64,000 bases of DNA from Acidimicrobiales bacterium mtb01. GTDB taxonomy: Bacteria > Actinomycetota > Acidimicrobiia > Acidimicrobiales > Ilumatobacteraceae. Position 1 is the first letter of the stretch, and each line of letters begins with the position of its first letter. Both the position numbers and the translations under genes were made by a program. The notes below the pieces were generated by a model that saw nothing but the letters and a program-made list of their open reading frames with translations, was not told the DNA's origin and did not search any database. The stretch is from positions 124,001 to 188,000 of the forward strand of contig NBNI01000002.1 of the NCBI GenBank assembly GCA_004379135.1, written 5' to 3'. Positions 17,226 through 25,851 of this stretch are shown here, piece after piece.

Positions 17226-18120
17226 CGCGATCTCCGCGAGTGACGGAGATGAAGATCTCCTCCAGAGTTGGCTCCTGAGAGGTGACCGTGCGGACACCGA
17301 GTTGTACCGCCTTCGCCAGTACCGGCGATTCCGACCCGGTCACGGAACACACCACGTGGTTGTCCTCGGTTCTCACCGACACGACTCCCGGCACCGTGGA
17401 GAACTCGGATGCTTGGACGGGAAGACCGAATTCGAAGTCGAGCGATCGTTCGATGCGGCTCCGCATCTCGGGCATCGACGAAACGAGGGCCAGGTGCCCG
17501 TGGTCGAGAATCGCGATGCGATCGGCGATGGCTTCGACCTCCGACATCACGTGCGACGAGAGGAGCACCGCTGTGCCGCGACCACGCATCTCGTCGATCA
17601 ACTCCTCGAATTGCCGCTGTCCGATCGGGTCGAGCCCCGACGTCGGCTCGTCGAGGATCAAGACCTGCGGATCGTGCATGACGGCCTGGATGACTCCGAC
17701 CTTCTGCTTGTTGCCTTTCGACAGACTGGAGATGGTGGCGTCGAGATCGAGGGTGAATCGTTCGGCGAGCGAGGTGATGGCCGCCTCGAGGTTGCGTCGG
17801 CGAAGCGCGGCCAGGTGCTCCAGATAGCGGCGAACGGTCATGCGTGGGAGCAGTTCGAGACGACCCGGGACGTACCCAACTCGATCCCTCGCTCTGTGAT
17901 CGGAGGTTGCCACCCGACCGAAGAGCCTCACGTCGCCGTTCGTCGCGCGGATCAGACCCATGAGAGTGCGAATGACGGTGGTCTTGCCCGAACCGTTGGG
18001 ACCGAGGAACCCGAGAACCTCGCCCGGTGAGACGGCGAACGACACGTCCTCCACGCCACGATGGCGGCCGTAGAACTTCGTCAGTTGATCGACCGTGATG
18101 AGTGAGTCGCCCGTCGACAC
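17218..18120 (-). CDS. ABC transporter ATP-binding protein
   Basis: 300 residues with Walker A GPNGSGKTT, a signature-like LSKGNKQKVG (degenerate from LSGGQ, as is common in this CcmA-like subfamily), Walker B VLILDEPTSGLD and a C-terminal domain ending PTLEEIF. Partner of the permease at 16428. GTG start with TACGGT at 18127-18132, 6 nt upstream, so likely leaderless. Confidence 0.9.
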   Translation of the reverse strand: MSTGDSLITVDQLTKFYGRHRGVEDVSFAVSPGEVLGFLGPNGSGKTTVIRTLMGLIRATNGDVRLFGRVATSDHRARDRVGYVPGRLELLPRMTVRRYLEHLAALRRRNLEAAITSLAERFTLDLDATISSLSKGNKQKVGVIQAVMHDPQVLILDEPTSGLDPIGQRQFEELIDEMRGRGTAVLLSSHVMSEVEAIADRIAILDHGHLALVSSMPEMRSRIERSLDFEFGLPVQASEFSTVPGVVSVRTEDNHVVCSVTGSESPVLAKAVQLGVRTVTSQEPTLEEIFISVTRGDRVV

Positions 18121-18167
18121 ACCCGGACCGTAGTGAGCGACGACCTCTCGTCATCGTCAGCGCGGTG

Positions 18168-19127
18168 TCAACTCAACAAAGAGGCGATCTCCGAGTACAA
18201 AGGTATGCCCACCACGAGATTGAACGGGAACGTCACGCCGATGGCCGCACCCAGACTCACGCCCAGGTCGGCCTCGGGAAGTGCGACACGCACCGCGGCG
18301 GGTGCTGCGATGTAGGAAGCGCTTGCTGCCATCGCACCGAGGACCATGGCGCCACCTTCGGAGAGGCCAGCCGCGGTCCCGGCGGCTACTCCGAAGGTCC
18401 CGAAGACGATCGGCAGTACGAGGGCGAGAACGATGAAACGGAATCCGGCCCGTCGAACGAATTCGAATCGCTCGGCGGCGAGCGAACCGAGATCGAGAAG
18501 GAAGAGACACAGCACGCCGGGGAACAACGTGATGAAGAAGGGTTCGACGGCGGCCTGACCCGAATCGGAGGCGATCGCGCCGATGATCAAGCCGCCGATG
18601 AGCAGCAGGATGCTCTTGCCGGTGACCACTTCATGCGCGGCCGACTTGATGTCGGATGCACCGAGTTTCCGGTTGGCGATCACGAGTGCGATGACGATGC
18701 CCGGAACTTCGAGAATGGCCACGAGGGCGGGGAGGAAACCTTCGTTCAGGGTCCCGGCCGATCGTGCGAAGCCCTCGGCTGCCGTGAAGGTGACGGCCGA
18801 GACCGAACCGAAGTGGGCCGCGAGAGATGCCGAGTCGACCACCGACAACCCGACGACGCGGCGCGCCGCGGCGAAGGTGACGACCGGGGTGACGCAGCCG
18901 ATGAGGAGCGTGGCGATGATGGGCCCCCACATGTCGCCGAAGTCGGCCTCCTGCAGCCGCAGGCCACCCTTCACGCCGATGGCCAGCAACAGGTAGGTGG
19001 AGAGGAGCCCGGTGACCTGTTCGGGGAGACGCAGGTTGCCCCTCAGCGCGACGGCCAGTGCGCCGAGGGCGAAGGCCAGGACTGCCGGCGACGTGAGGTT
19101 GTTGGTGACGAGTTCGCCGACGGACAT
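18168..19127 (-). CDS. sbtA: SbtA-family sodium-dependent bicarbonate transporter
   Basis: 319 residues, about ten helices in two inverted halves, with the family's GSVSAVTF and the matching GAMAASASYIAAPAA stretch. In cyanobacteria SbtA imports bicarbonate with sodium. The frame extends to a TTG at 19151, but an ATG at 19127 has TAGTCT (19135-19140) exactly 7 nt upstream, fitting a leaderless start. No PII-like SbtB is next to it; a small winged-helix gene is immediately upstream instead. Confidence 0.85.
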   Translation of the reverse strand: MSVGELVTNNLTSPAVLAFALGALAVALRGNLRLPEQVTGLLSTYLLLAIGVKGGLRLQEADFGDMWGPIIATLLIGCVTPVVTFAAARRVVGLSVVDSASLAAHFGSVSAVTFTAAEGFARSAGTLNEGFLPALVAILEVPGIVIALVIANRKLGASDIKSAAHEVVTGKSILLLIGGLIIGAIASDSGQAAVEPFFITLFPGVLCLFLLDLGSLAAERFEFVRRAGFRFIVLALVLPIVFGTFGVAAGTAAGLSEGGAMVLGAMAASASYIAAPAAVRVALPEADLGVSLGAAIGVTFPFNLVVGIPLYSEIASLLS

Positions 19128-19179
19128 CTGGGCGAGACTACCTGTTACCAATTACAGGAAACGATTTGCGCACGAAACC

Positions 19180-19458
19180 TCAGGTTGTGCCTTTGAGCAG
19201 GTCTCCGACCGTCTTGTGTGCCTCGAGTGGGTGGCGCAATTGGGCCGACCGATCGATGGTGTACGAGTTGCGGCGACCCACCTTGGTGACGGTGATGATG
19301 CCGGCCTTTTCGAGGTCGGCGAGGATGCCGTTGACCCGCCGTTCGGTGATGCCCACCCGGTCGGCAACTTCTCGCAGCCGTGCATCGGGATCGAGGGCCA
19401 GACACACCAGCACGTGGGCGTAATTGCTGAGGAACGTCCACGGGCCCTTGCCTGGCAT
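19180..19458 (-). CDS. Small winged-helix DNA-binding protein
   Basis: 92 residues with a helix-turn-helix (LREVADRVGITERRVNGILA, about 28-47) and a wing ending TKVGRRNSYTID, typical of MarR/ArsR-like single-domain regulators. No metal-binding cysteine pair is visible. It sits 52 bp upstream of sbtA on the same strand, so control of sbtA is a reasonable inference. Confidence 0.75.
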   Translation of the reverse strand: MPGKGPWTFLSNYAHVLVCLALDPDARLREVADRVGITERRVNGILADLEKAGIITVTKVGRRNSYTIDRSAQLRHPLEAHKTVGDLLKGTT

Positions 19459-19574
19459 GTGGCCGAGAGTAACAGTCTGACGATGTGGCGATGGTGAATC
19501 GAATGTCGTCGTCGTTGCCCTTTCGATACGTGGTGTGTCTCGAATAGGGGTACGCCAACTGACACAGTGAGGAC

Positions 19575-20630
19575 GTGAAGAAATTCAGGTTCCTCGTTCC
19601 AGCTCTCGCTCTCGTCATCACGGCGTGCGGCGGCGGTTCGTCAGAGTCGATGCCTGACGACCAGGACACGGTCGTCTCCGTCGTCACTTCCGAATCATCG
19701 ACGACCGATGTACCAGCCACGACCGACGTGGCATCGCCGGTGTCTGCTCGTGATCTGATCCCGGCTCCGACCGTTTCGACGGTTGCCGATCTGCTCGCAC
19801 TGGGCCGTCCGATCGTCCTCGCCCACGCCAGTGGCGAGGAGGAGCATCCTCACAGTTCGATGTACGGGTACATCACCTCGGCGATCGCCGGAGTCGACGT
19901 GCTCGACTTCGATGTTCGTCTCACCAGTGATGGGGTCCTCGTCGTACATCACGATGATGACACCGGACGCACTGCGGACGCAGATCTGGTCGTGCACGAG
20001 TCGACTCTCGAACAGGTTCGGGCACTCGACAATGCCTATTGGTTCACGGAGACCTGCACTTGCACAGACCAGCCCGATGATGCGTATTTATGGCGGGGTG
20101 TGCGGACCGGGGCCGAACCGGCTCCGGAGGGATACACAGCCGACGACTTCGCGATCGCGACATTCGAGGAGGTGCTCCAGACCTTCCCGGGCTGGGTGCT
20201 GAACATCGAGATCAAGCGGCGCGCTCCCGAGGCGCTGGCTGCGGCCGACGAACTGGCTCGACTGCTCGATGAGTACGGCGCGCTCGACAGGGCGATCGTC
20301 ACCTCGTTCGATGACTCAGTGGTCGATTATTTCCACGAAATCGCACCCACCGTCGCGATGACACCAGGCCTCGATGTGTCGACCGCCTTCGTCCTTGGCG
20401 GTGTGGTCCCGCCGGAGTGGGCTCGGATCATGCAGGTCCCTCCGGTGTACGAGGGCTTGGAGGTCTTCACCCCCGCCTATGTGCAGGCGGCGAAGGCCGC
20501 CGGGCTCGTGACATGGGTGTGGCCCAATGGCGGTGAGAGTTACGAGCTCTACCGAGAACTGCTCGACTTGGGCGCCGATGGCATCAATGCGGCCCGGCCA
20601 TCGGAAGCACTCCGTGCTTTGAAGGGCTGA
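19575..20630 (+). CDS. Glycerophosphodiester phosphodiesterase-like lipoprotein
   Basis: 351 residues with a lipoprotein signal (lipobox ending at Cys18, ITACGG) and a Ser/Thr-rich linker, then a GDPD-type TIM barrel with the catalytic HHDDDTGR and the metal-binding NIEIK. It would act outside the membrane on glycerophosphodiesters released from lipids. The first conserved His region is HASGEEEHPHSS rather than the usual HRG, so substrate preference may differ. GTG start after GAGG. Confidence 0.82.
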   Translation: MKKFRFLVPALALVITACGGGSSESMPDDQDTVVSVVTSESSTTDVPATTDVASPVSARDLIPAPTVSTVADLLALGRPIVLAHASGEEEHPHSSMYGYITSAIAGVDVLDFDVRLTSDGVLVVHHDDDTGRTADADLVVHESTLEQVRALDNAYWFTETCTCTDQPDDAYLWRGVRTGAEPAPEGYTADDFAIATFEEVLQTFPGWVLNIEIKRRAPEALAAADELARLLDEYGALDRAIVTSFDDSVVDYFHEIAPTVAMTPGLDVSTAFVLGGVVPPEWARIMQVPPVYEGLEVFTPAYVQAAKAAGLVTWVWPNGGESYELYRELLDLGADGINAARPSEALRALKG

Positions 20631-20643
20631 TGGTCAAAGGTTG

Positions 20644-20660
20644 CTTCAGGCGACCTGAAG
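20644..20660. terminator. Hairpin between GDPD gene and tRNA-Arg
   Basis: CTTCAGG-CGA-CCTGAAG forms a 7-bp stem with a 3-nt loop in the short gap between convergent genes. No strong U-run follows on either strand, so it is a weak bidirectional terminator candidate. Confidence 0.45.
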
Positions 20661-20688
20661 ATCGGACCGTCCGACCGTCTACATCTCG

Positions 20689-20761
20689 CGCGCTCGAAGG
20701 GACTCGAACCCCTAACCTTTTGATCCGTAGTCAAATGCTCTATCCATTGAGCTACGAGCGC
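20689..20761 (-). tRNA. tRNA-Arg (ACG)
   Basis: Full cloverleaf: acceptor GCGCTCG/CGAGCGC, D arm GCTC...GAGC, anticodon stem TTTGA/TCAAA with loop CTACGGA (anticodon ACG), T arm with TTCGAGT. The 3' CCA is not encoded. The A34 would be edited to inosine to read CGN codons. Confidence 0.95.
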
Positions 20762-20837
20762 TGGTCCCTCCGAGTGTAGGGGGCCGCGGGCAGGGCCGAA
20801 ACCTGGCGCTGAGCAGGATCTCGAGTGCGGCGGGCCA

Positions 20838-22007
20838 TCAGCCGACCGGGCACCACGAGCGGGTGCACCACGGCTTCCATGACCCCGACCGCTCCCAGGT
20901 GATGAGCGCCATGCGGGCGTTGGTGACGGGATCGAACAACTGAGCCGGATCGGTGATGCCCTGATTGGCGAGCCACCTCTTGTGAGCCGACCAATTGATC
21001 TGGAACACGCCGATGCAACACGCACTGCGCGAGCCCGGGTTGAACTTGCTCTCGCGCTGCGCCACGAACAGCGCATCGTTCTCGAGGTTGTCGGGCCACA
21101 CGTCGCGAATGATCTGCGCGACTTCATCCCGCGAGTACGACTGCGTCGGGTTATACGGGACCTGACGCATGTCGTTGGACGACGTCGCGCGACTCGACGA
21201 GTTGTTCGTCGCCGGAGCACTGGCCGGCGCCGTTGTCGGTGCCGCCGTCGTCGCCGGACGCTTCGCGCCTTCGGGCAGACAGATCGTCTGGCCGATCTTC
21301 AACGGCGACTGGATCGTGCGCCCGTTCACCGCGGCGAGCGGCCCGGCTTTCACACCGGCACGCTTGGCGATGCCGAACCACGAATCTCCACGCTGCACCA
21401 CGTACGACAAACCACACGACGGAGCGGACTGCGTGGAAACCTCGGCCGGCTCGCGGGCCGGTTCGGTCGATGGCGGAACCACGGCCCCAGGCGGCAGGCA
21501 GATCTCCTGGCCGGGAGTGAGACGCGACTTCAACGTGGCGCCGTTCGAACCTGCGATCAGCCCGGGCGACACTCCGGCTCGCTCGGCGATGCGGAACCAC
21601 GAGTCGCCGGGCTGCACCATGTACTTCTGCGGGCACAGTCGACTCGGGGCAACAGTGGTGGGGGCGGGCGTCGTGGACGGGGCGTTGCCGACCACCGGGG
21701 CCGAGGGCACCGACTGCGGGGTCACCTCGGATGTGGAAGCGGCCGGATCGATCGTGTCGTCGGTCGTGTCCATCTGAACGATGGCAGCGGCACCACCCGT
21801 CTCCTGCACCGACACGGCATCGCCGTCGCCGCGCAACGCCCAGGCGATCGGAGCCACCAACCCGCCCACCAGCACGATGAGGCCGAGACGCCGCCAGAAC
21901 GGGTCACGGGGCGTGGGAGGGATGCCGTCGCCACCTTGCGGTCGACGTCGGCCCAGTGCAGGTGCCCGCTCGGGGCCCGGCAACGAGGACTGCTGGTAGG
22001 TGCTCAT
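20838..22007 (-). CDS. Lytic transglycosylase-like protein with two LysM domains
   Basis: 389 residues. One N-terminal membrane anchor (about 37-55) is followed by a Pro/Thr-rich linker, two LysM repeats with near-identical cores (VQPGDSWFRIAERAGV and VQRGDSWFGIAKRAGV), another linker and a C-terminal SLT-like domain with the catalytic Glu in AQRESKFNPGS. It should bind and cleave peptidoglycan. The frame reaches 22106; the ATG at 22007 gives the more natural short cytoplasmic N-terminus. Ends 76 bp upstream of tRNA-Arg. Confidence 0.83.
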   Translation of the reverse strand: MSTYQQSSLPGPERAPALGRRRPQGGDGIPPTPRDPFWRRLGLIVLVGGLVAPIAWALRGDGDAVSVQETGGAAAIVQMDTTDDTIDPAASTSEVTPQSVPSAPVVGNAPSTTPAPTTVAPSRLCPQKYMVQPGDSWFRIAERAGVSPGLIAGSNGATLKSRLTPGQEICLPPGAVVPPSTEPAREPAEVSTQSAPSCGLSYVVQRGDSWFGIAKRAGVKAGPLAAVNGRTIQSPLKIGQTICLPEGAKRPATTAAPTTAPASAPATNNSSSRATSSNDMRQVPYNPTQSYSRDEVAQIIRDVWPDNLENDALFVAQRESKFNPGSRSACCIGVFQINWSAHKRWLANQGITDPAQLFDPVTNARMALITWERSGSWKPWCTRSWCPVG

Positions 22008-22097
22008 GGCGCTCACCGGCACGAATGCCACCGCCAGTGTGGTCGGATCGTCATCCGATCGCAACAAAGTTCCGGGCCGAAGGCCACACGGAACTTG

Positions 22098-22120
22098 AGT
22101 ATCCACAGTCTGTGGATACT
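22098..22120. repeat. Perfect palindrome built from two DnaA-box-like sequences
   Basis: AGTATCCACA-GTC-TGTGGATACT, a 10-bp perfect inverted repeat with a 3-bp spacer. Each arm contains GTATCCACA, one mismatch from the TTATCCACA DnaA box. It lies 2 bp past the 3' end of tRNA-Ser(GCT), so it could also be a processing or termination hairpin. Confidence 0.6.
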
Positions 22121-22122
22121 GG

Positions 22123-22213
22123 CGGAGAGGGTGGGATTTGAACCCACGGACCCCTTTTAGGAGGTCAACGTCTTAGCAGGACGTCCCGTTCAACCTGGCT
22201 CCGGCACCTCTCC
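22123..22213 (-). tRNA. tRNA-Ser (GCT)
   Basis: 91-nt class II tRNA: acceptor GGAGAGG/CCTCTCC, anticodon stem ACGTC/GACGT with loop CTGCTAA (anticodon GCT), a long variable arm, and T arm GTGGG-TTCAAAT-CCCAC. The 3' CCA is not encoded. Confidence 0.95.
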
Positions 22214-22257
22214 CAGGCAGGAAAGCGAGTGTACAGGTGACTTCTTCGTCCGATGAC

Positions 22258-22345
22258 TGGCGGAACGGGAGGGATTTGAACCCCCGGGCCCTTGCGAGCC
22301 GGCCGCTTTCAAGGCGGCTGCATTTGTCCGCTCTGCCACCGTTCC
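22258..22345 (-). tRNA. tRNA-Ser (TGA)
   Basis: Class II tRNA: acceptor GGAACGG/CCGTTCC, anticodon stem GCCGC/GCGGC with loop CTTGAAA (anticodon TGA), long variable arm, T loop TTCAAAT. Here the CCA end is encoded (22258-22260). It reads UCN serine codons and is not a selenocysteine tRNA: the acceptor is 7 bp and the D arm is ordinary. Confidence 0.95.
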
Positions 22346-22393
22346 GGGATCGAGGCTAGCGACGCTCTTGGCTCCCAACCGGGCCGGGCGTCC

Positions 22394-23266
22394 TCAGGGT
22401 GCGATGCGGATTCCGAACATGCGCTCGAACTCGGCGTAATACGCGTCGTCGCTTTCGAGTGCACCGAGCGCGATCCAGTCGGTGTCGCTCATCGTCTCGC
22501 GTCGTCCGAGGATCTCGGGTCCGCCCCACGACACCGGATAACGCAGCTTCGGTTCGTCGGTTTCGATCGCATGTTGGATGATCGCGCCCACTTCGAACGG
22601 ATCGGTCGCGTTGGACATTCCGGCGGCGTAGAACTGGAACAGGCGGCGATAGTGCATGTCGTACGCCCCTGATGAATTGGGTGCATCGACGTTCTTGGCG
22701 AAGATGGCCGACTTGGTGATACCTGGCTCGACGATGGCCACGCGGATGTTCCACGGTGCGAGTTCTTGTGCGAGTCCTTCCGACATCGCTTCCAACGCCC
22801 ACTTCGATGCCACGTACGGTGCTTGCGCGAGAGCCGCGAAGCGGCCGACCACCGACGACACGTTGACGATCGTGCCGGCACGTCGTGCGCGCATCGACGG
22901 CAGCACCGCCTGGGCGCACCGCACCGGCCCGCACAGATTGATGTTCATCACTTCCTGATACAGCGATGGCGGACACTCCTCGATCACCGCGTTGCCGCCG
23001 ACTCCGGCGTTGTTCACGAGGACGTCGACATGATCGGTCGTCGAATGGATTCGATCGAATCCGGCCCGCACGCTGTCGTCGTCGGCCACGTCGAGCTCCA
23101 CCCATTCGAGCGAGACGCCCGCGTCGGTGGCCATCAAGTCGGCCTTGGTGGTCTTGCTCAGACTTCGCACCGTTCCGATGACTCGGTAGCCGTGCGAGGC
23201 GAGGTGGATGGCGGTGGCGCGTCCGATTCCGGAGTTGGCACCTGTGACGACGACGGTCCGTGACAT
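22394..23266 (-). CDS. Short-chain dehydrogenase/reductase
   Basis: 290 residues with the Rossmann motif TGANSGIG near the N-terminus, NNAGVGG at about 89-95, a catalytic Ser in NVSSVVG, and YVASK. It is a classical SDR using NAD(P)H; substrate cannot be told. ATG start with TACTGT at 23273-23278, 6 nt upstream, indicating a leaderless message. GC content is typical here, in contrast to the next two genes. Confidence 0.88.
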   Translation of the reverse strand: MSRTVVVTGANSGIGRATAIHLASHGYRVIGTVRSLSKTTKADLMATDAGVSLEWVELDVADDDSVRAGFDRIHSTTDHVDVLVNNAGVGGNAVIEECPPSLYQEVMNINLCGPVRCAQAVLPSMRARRAGTIVNVSSVVGRFAALAQAPYVASKWALEAMSEGLAQELAPWNIRVAIVEPGITKSAIFAKNVDAPNSSGAYDMHYRRLFQFYAAGMSNATDPFEVGAIIQHAIETDEPKLRYPVSWGGPEILGRRETMSDTDWIALGALESDDAYYAEFERMFGIRIAP

Positions 23267-23301
23267 GTCGTCACAGTAGTGCCGTTTGATAGTCGGGCGA
23301 C

Positions 23302-24009
23302 TCAGACAGATCCAGAGGAATCGTCCGATTCTCCGAGGGGCGACGCGACCACCACGAATTGATAAGCGAGTCCTCCCGCCCAGAGACTGGGTAGCCAGTC
23401 ATTGACCTTGAGCACGATGCGTCCGAATCTTGACTGGTTCAGTTGAGGCCAGACGTTCTCAAGGGGGACAGCTGTCGCTGTCCTTTGATCTATCTTGAAG
23501 CCAGCATCCGTCAAGAGCTCCATGAGCGTGCGCTTTGTGAAGAACTTCAGGTGCGTGCGATCAAAAATTCCGCGAGCGGAGTAGCGGAACCGCCCAAAGA
23601 GCAGCTGCACTCGAACTGATGCATGGGCAACGTTCGGAACCGAAACCACGATCGTCGCGCCGGGATTGAGCAGTCTGTGTGCACTCCGCAACACGCGCAG
23701 CGGATCTCGAAGATGTTCGAGCACGTCAGCCAGAACCACGAGGTCGAATGTTCCGCTGGCCGTCGGTAAGCCGTCGCTGATATCGAATTCGGCCACATCG
23801 AGGCCCCTTGCTATGCAATTCGCGACATCCGAAGCATCGTTGTCAATGCCCGAACTTTTCCAATCGCGTGAATTGAGTTCTTCGAGAAGGTGCCCCCGGC
23901 CGCACCCCACGTCGAGTGCTCGTCTTCCCTGGCCGAGGCCGATCAGGGAAAGCGCGATGTGATGGCTACTGCGGGCTCCCCACTTCCTCGGATATCTGTC
24001 AGGCGTCAT
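23302..24009 (-). CDS. SAM-dependent methyltransferase (class I)
   Basis: 235 residues with motif I LDVGCGRGHLLEEL (about 36-49), an acidic motif II SGIDNDA and DLVVLADVLEHL, typical of the UbiG/Methyltransf_23 group often found in surface-polysaccharide loci. The track-length start is a TTG at 24012; the adjacent ATG at 24009 is preferred. It lies downstream of the glycosyltransferase on the same strand in the low-GC islet, so a role in glycan or lipid modification is inferred. Confidence 0.8.
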   Translation of the reverse strand: MTPDRYPRKWGARSSHHIALSLIGLGQGRRALDVGCGRGHLLEELNSRDWKSSGIDNDASDVANCIARGLDVAEFDISDGLPTASGTFDLVVLADVLEHLRDPLRVLRSAHRLLNPGATIVVSVPNVAHASVRVQLLFGRFRYSARGIFDRTHLKFFTKRTLMELLTDAGFKIDQRTATAVPLENVWPQLNQSRFGRIVLKVNDWLPSLWAGGLAYQFVVVASPLGESDDSSGSV

Positions 24010-24037
24010 CAACCGGACCTAGGGAGCCGAACGAGTT

Positions 24038-24808
24038 CTAAGAACGAGCAAACCGCGGATCATGTCGGAATCCCGCCTGATGGACCTTCAGGGCGGCGAT
24101 CGCACCCAGTCCACCAAAGCCATAATCGATCGATCGCCTCCATCCGATGGATGATGCTTCTTCCATGTAGCGGACTGGAACCGGAATATCACCGATACGA
24201 AATCCGAACGAGACGGCTTGAACGATCATTTCCTGATCAAATGCGAAGTCGTTCGAGTTCCTGTGAAATGGAATCGTCAATAGAAAGTCACGGGAATAGG
24301 CACGTAGTCCACTGTGGAAATCCCCAATTGATTGTCCCAGTAAGAGGTTTTCGATGAAGGTTGACGTGCGATTCAGGAAGTACTTCCACTTCGGCATACC
24401 ACCAGATAACGCTTCTTTTCTCGTTCGAATTCGATTGCCCAGAACGAAGTCGACAGTTCCTAAGTAGATCAATTCGGCCATCAAATCGACTACCCGTGAG
24501 TCGTATTGATAGTCAGGGTGAAGCATCACTACGACGCTTGCTTGTCGCTCGAGAGCAGCTTGGTAGCACGTCTTTTGGTTTGCCCCATAGCCAAGATTGC
24601 AATCGTGCCGTATCACTTCAAGTCCTAGAGAGTGAGCAACATCGACGGTCCGATCGGTCGAGCAGTCGTCCACTAGGAGAACGTGTTTGCGTAAACCCTC
24701 GGGTAGATCGAAGAATGTCCGCTCCAGTGTGCGCTCTGCGTTGTAAGCGGGCATCACAACCAATGTCCGACGCATCGATTGATAACTGTCCAAATCGCCT
24801 CGATTCAT
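24038..24808 (-). CDS. Family 2 glycosyltransferase (dolichol-phosphate mannosyltransferase-like)
   Basis: 256 residues with a GT-A fold: [13 protein letters not shown], the DDCSTDRT nucleotide-binding motif (about 47-54), [11 protein letters not shown], and the metal-binding HPDYQYD in place of a DXD. No C-terminal membrane helices are evident. Similar enzymes transfer a sugar to polyprenyl phosphate. Codon use and GC are markedly lower than flanking genes, suggesting acquisition by transfer. Confidence 0.82.
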   Translation of the reverse strand: MNRGDLDSYQSMRRTLVVMPAYNAERTLERTFFDLPEGLRKHVLLVDDCSTDRTVDVAHSLGLEVIRHDCNLGYGANQKTCYQAALERQASVVVMLHPDYQYDSRVVDLMAELIYLGTVDFVLGNRIRTRKEALSGGMPKWKYFLNRTSTFIENLLLGQSIGDFHSGLRAYSRDFLLTIPFHRNSNDFAFDQEMIVQAVSFGFRIGDIPVPVRYMEEASSIGWRRSIDYGFGGLGAIAALKVHQAGFRHDPRFARS

Positions 24809-24841
24809 AAAGTGTAGAAGAGTTTTCGCCGACGTTTCTCG

Positions 24842-25795
24842 TTACCAATGAATCCAAGAACGAAGTCGCTCGACCCAGCCGTCGGCTTCCTGCCAACGCG
24901 AGTCGACCGACTGCCGAACCGAGTGGGCCTGGTCGCCGGCCGCCGGGTACGAACCGAGGAACTTCACGCCGGCGTGCTTGGAGTGCAGCGAACGCAGTGC
25001 ATCGGCCACCAGTTCGTCGGCGATGTGGCCGTCGAGGTACATCACGAAGCAGTAGTCGCCCAGGCCGCCGTCCTTGGTGGGGCGCGACAACAAGTTGGTG
25101 ATGTTGATGTGCCGCGCGGCGAACTCCTGAAGAATCGAGATGAGGCTCCCCGGTTCGTCGGCGCGCTGGTACACGACGATGCCGGTGCGATCGTGGCCGG
25201 TGGGAGCGGGCACGCGATCGCGGCCCACCATCACGAAACGGGTCTGGTTGCCGCTGTGGTCTTCGATGTTGGTGGCCAGGACGTCGAGGCCGTACAGGGC
25301 GGCCGCGTTGTGCGGCGCGATGGCTGCGCACGAGCGATCGCCGTTGGCCGCCACTGTCTTGGCCGCATCGGCGGTGCTGTTGGCGGCACGAACTTCGGCG
25401 TTGGGCAGGTTCTCGCGCAGGTAGCGGTGGCACTGCGCCGTCGCGACCGGGATGGAGAGCACTGTGCCGATGTCGGATGTCTTGGTGCCGGGCAGACCGA
25501 GCAGGCAGTGCTCGATGTTCATCACGATCTCGCGCTGGATGAGCAGCGAATAGTCGAACGACAGCGCATCCTGCGTGAAGTTGACGGTTCCTTCGATCGA
25601 GTTTTCGATCGGAACCACGCCCACGTCGACCGAGCCGTCGGCCACCGCGTCGAGAACGTCGGGCACCGTGCGGAAGGCCACGAGTTCGCCGGCGCCGAGG
25701 TCGGCCTGCGAGCGCACCGCCTGTTCGGTGAACGTCCCGAACGGACCGAAGAAGCCCACACGCGGGGGCCGGCCGTCGGGGGTCACCGGAGTCAT
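24842..25795 (-). CDS. pheA: Prephenate dehydratase
   Basis: Converts prephenate to phenylpyruvate in phenylalanine synthesis. 317 residues: a bilobal periplasmic-binding-like catalytic part with VPIENSIEGTVN and the signature NQTRFVMVG (about 182-190), then an ACT domain (about 205-280) with NLLSRPTKDG for feedback by phenylalanine. TAGCCT at 25803-25808 lies 7 nt before the ATG, so probably leaderless. Confidence 0.95.
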   Translation of the reverse strand: MTPVTPDGRPPRVGFFGPFGTFTEQAVRSQADLGAGELVAFRTVPDVLDAVADGSVDVGVVPIENSIEGTVNFTQDALSFDYSLLIQREIVMNIEHCLLGLPGTKTSDIGTVLSIPVATAQCHRYLRENLPNAEVRAANSTADAAKTVAANGDRSCAAIAPHNAAALYGLDVLATNIEDHSGNQTRFVMVGRDRVPAPTGHDRTGIVVYQRADEPGSLISILQEFAARHINITNLLSRPTKDGGLGDYCFVMYLDGHIADELVADALRSLHSKHAGVKFLGSYPAAGDQAHSVRQSVDSRWQEADGWVERLRSWIHW

Positions 25796-25851
25796 GGGGT
25801 CAAGGCTACGGACTGGGCCGCGCCGTGCGAGCAGGGTTATTCCGTGCGAGC

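Larger units (their letters stand above)
23290..24840. other. Low-GC two-gene islet
   Basis: From just after the SDR to just before pheA the base composition drops; for example the line at 24241-24300 is 27 of 60 G+C, against a clearly GC-dominated background either side. Codon choice includes many A/T-ending codons. It contains a methyltransferase and a polyprenyl-glycosyltransferase-like gene. No integrase, tRNA junction or repeat border is visible. Confidence 0.7.

Noticed and set aside
17226-17297. Upstream extension of the ABC permease frame
   Set aside because: It would overlap the ATPase end by 80 bp and adds a polar Ser/Arg-rich stretch typical of out-of-frame reading.
22098-22120. 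Replication origin
   Set aside because: Only two imperfect DnaA boxes, no AT-rich unwinding element, and no dnaA, dnaN or parAB genes adjacent.
22123-22345. One of the tRNA-Ser genes as selenocysteine tRNA
   Set aside because: Anticodons are GCT and TGA (5' to 3', reading AGY and UCN), and the acceptor stems are 7 bp; a Sec tRNA would have anticodon TCA and a longer acceptor.
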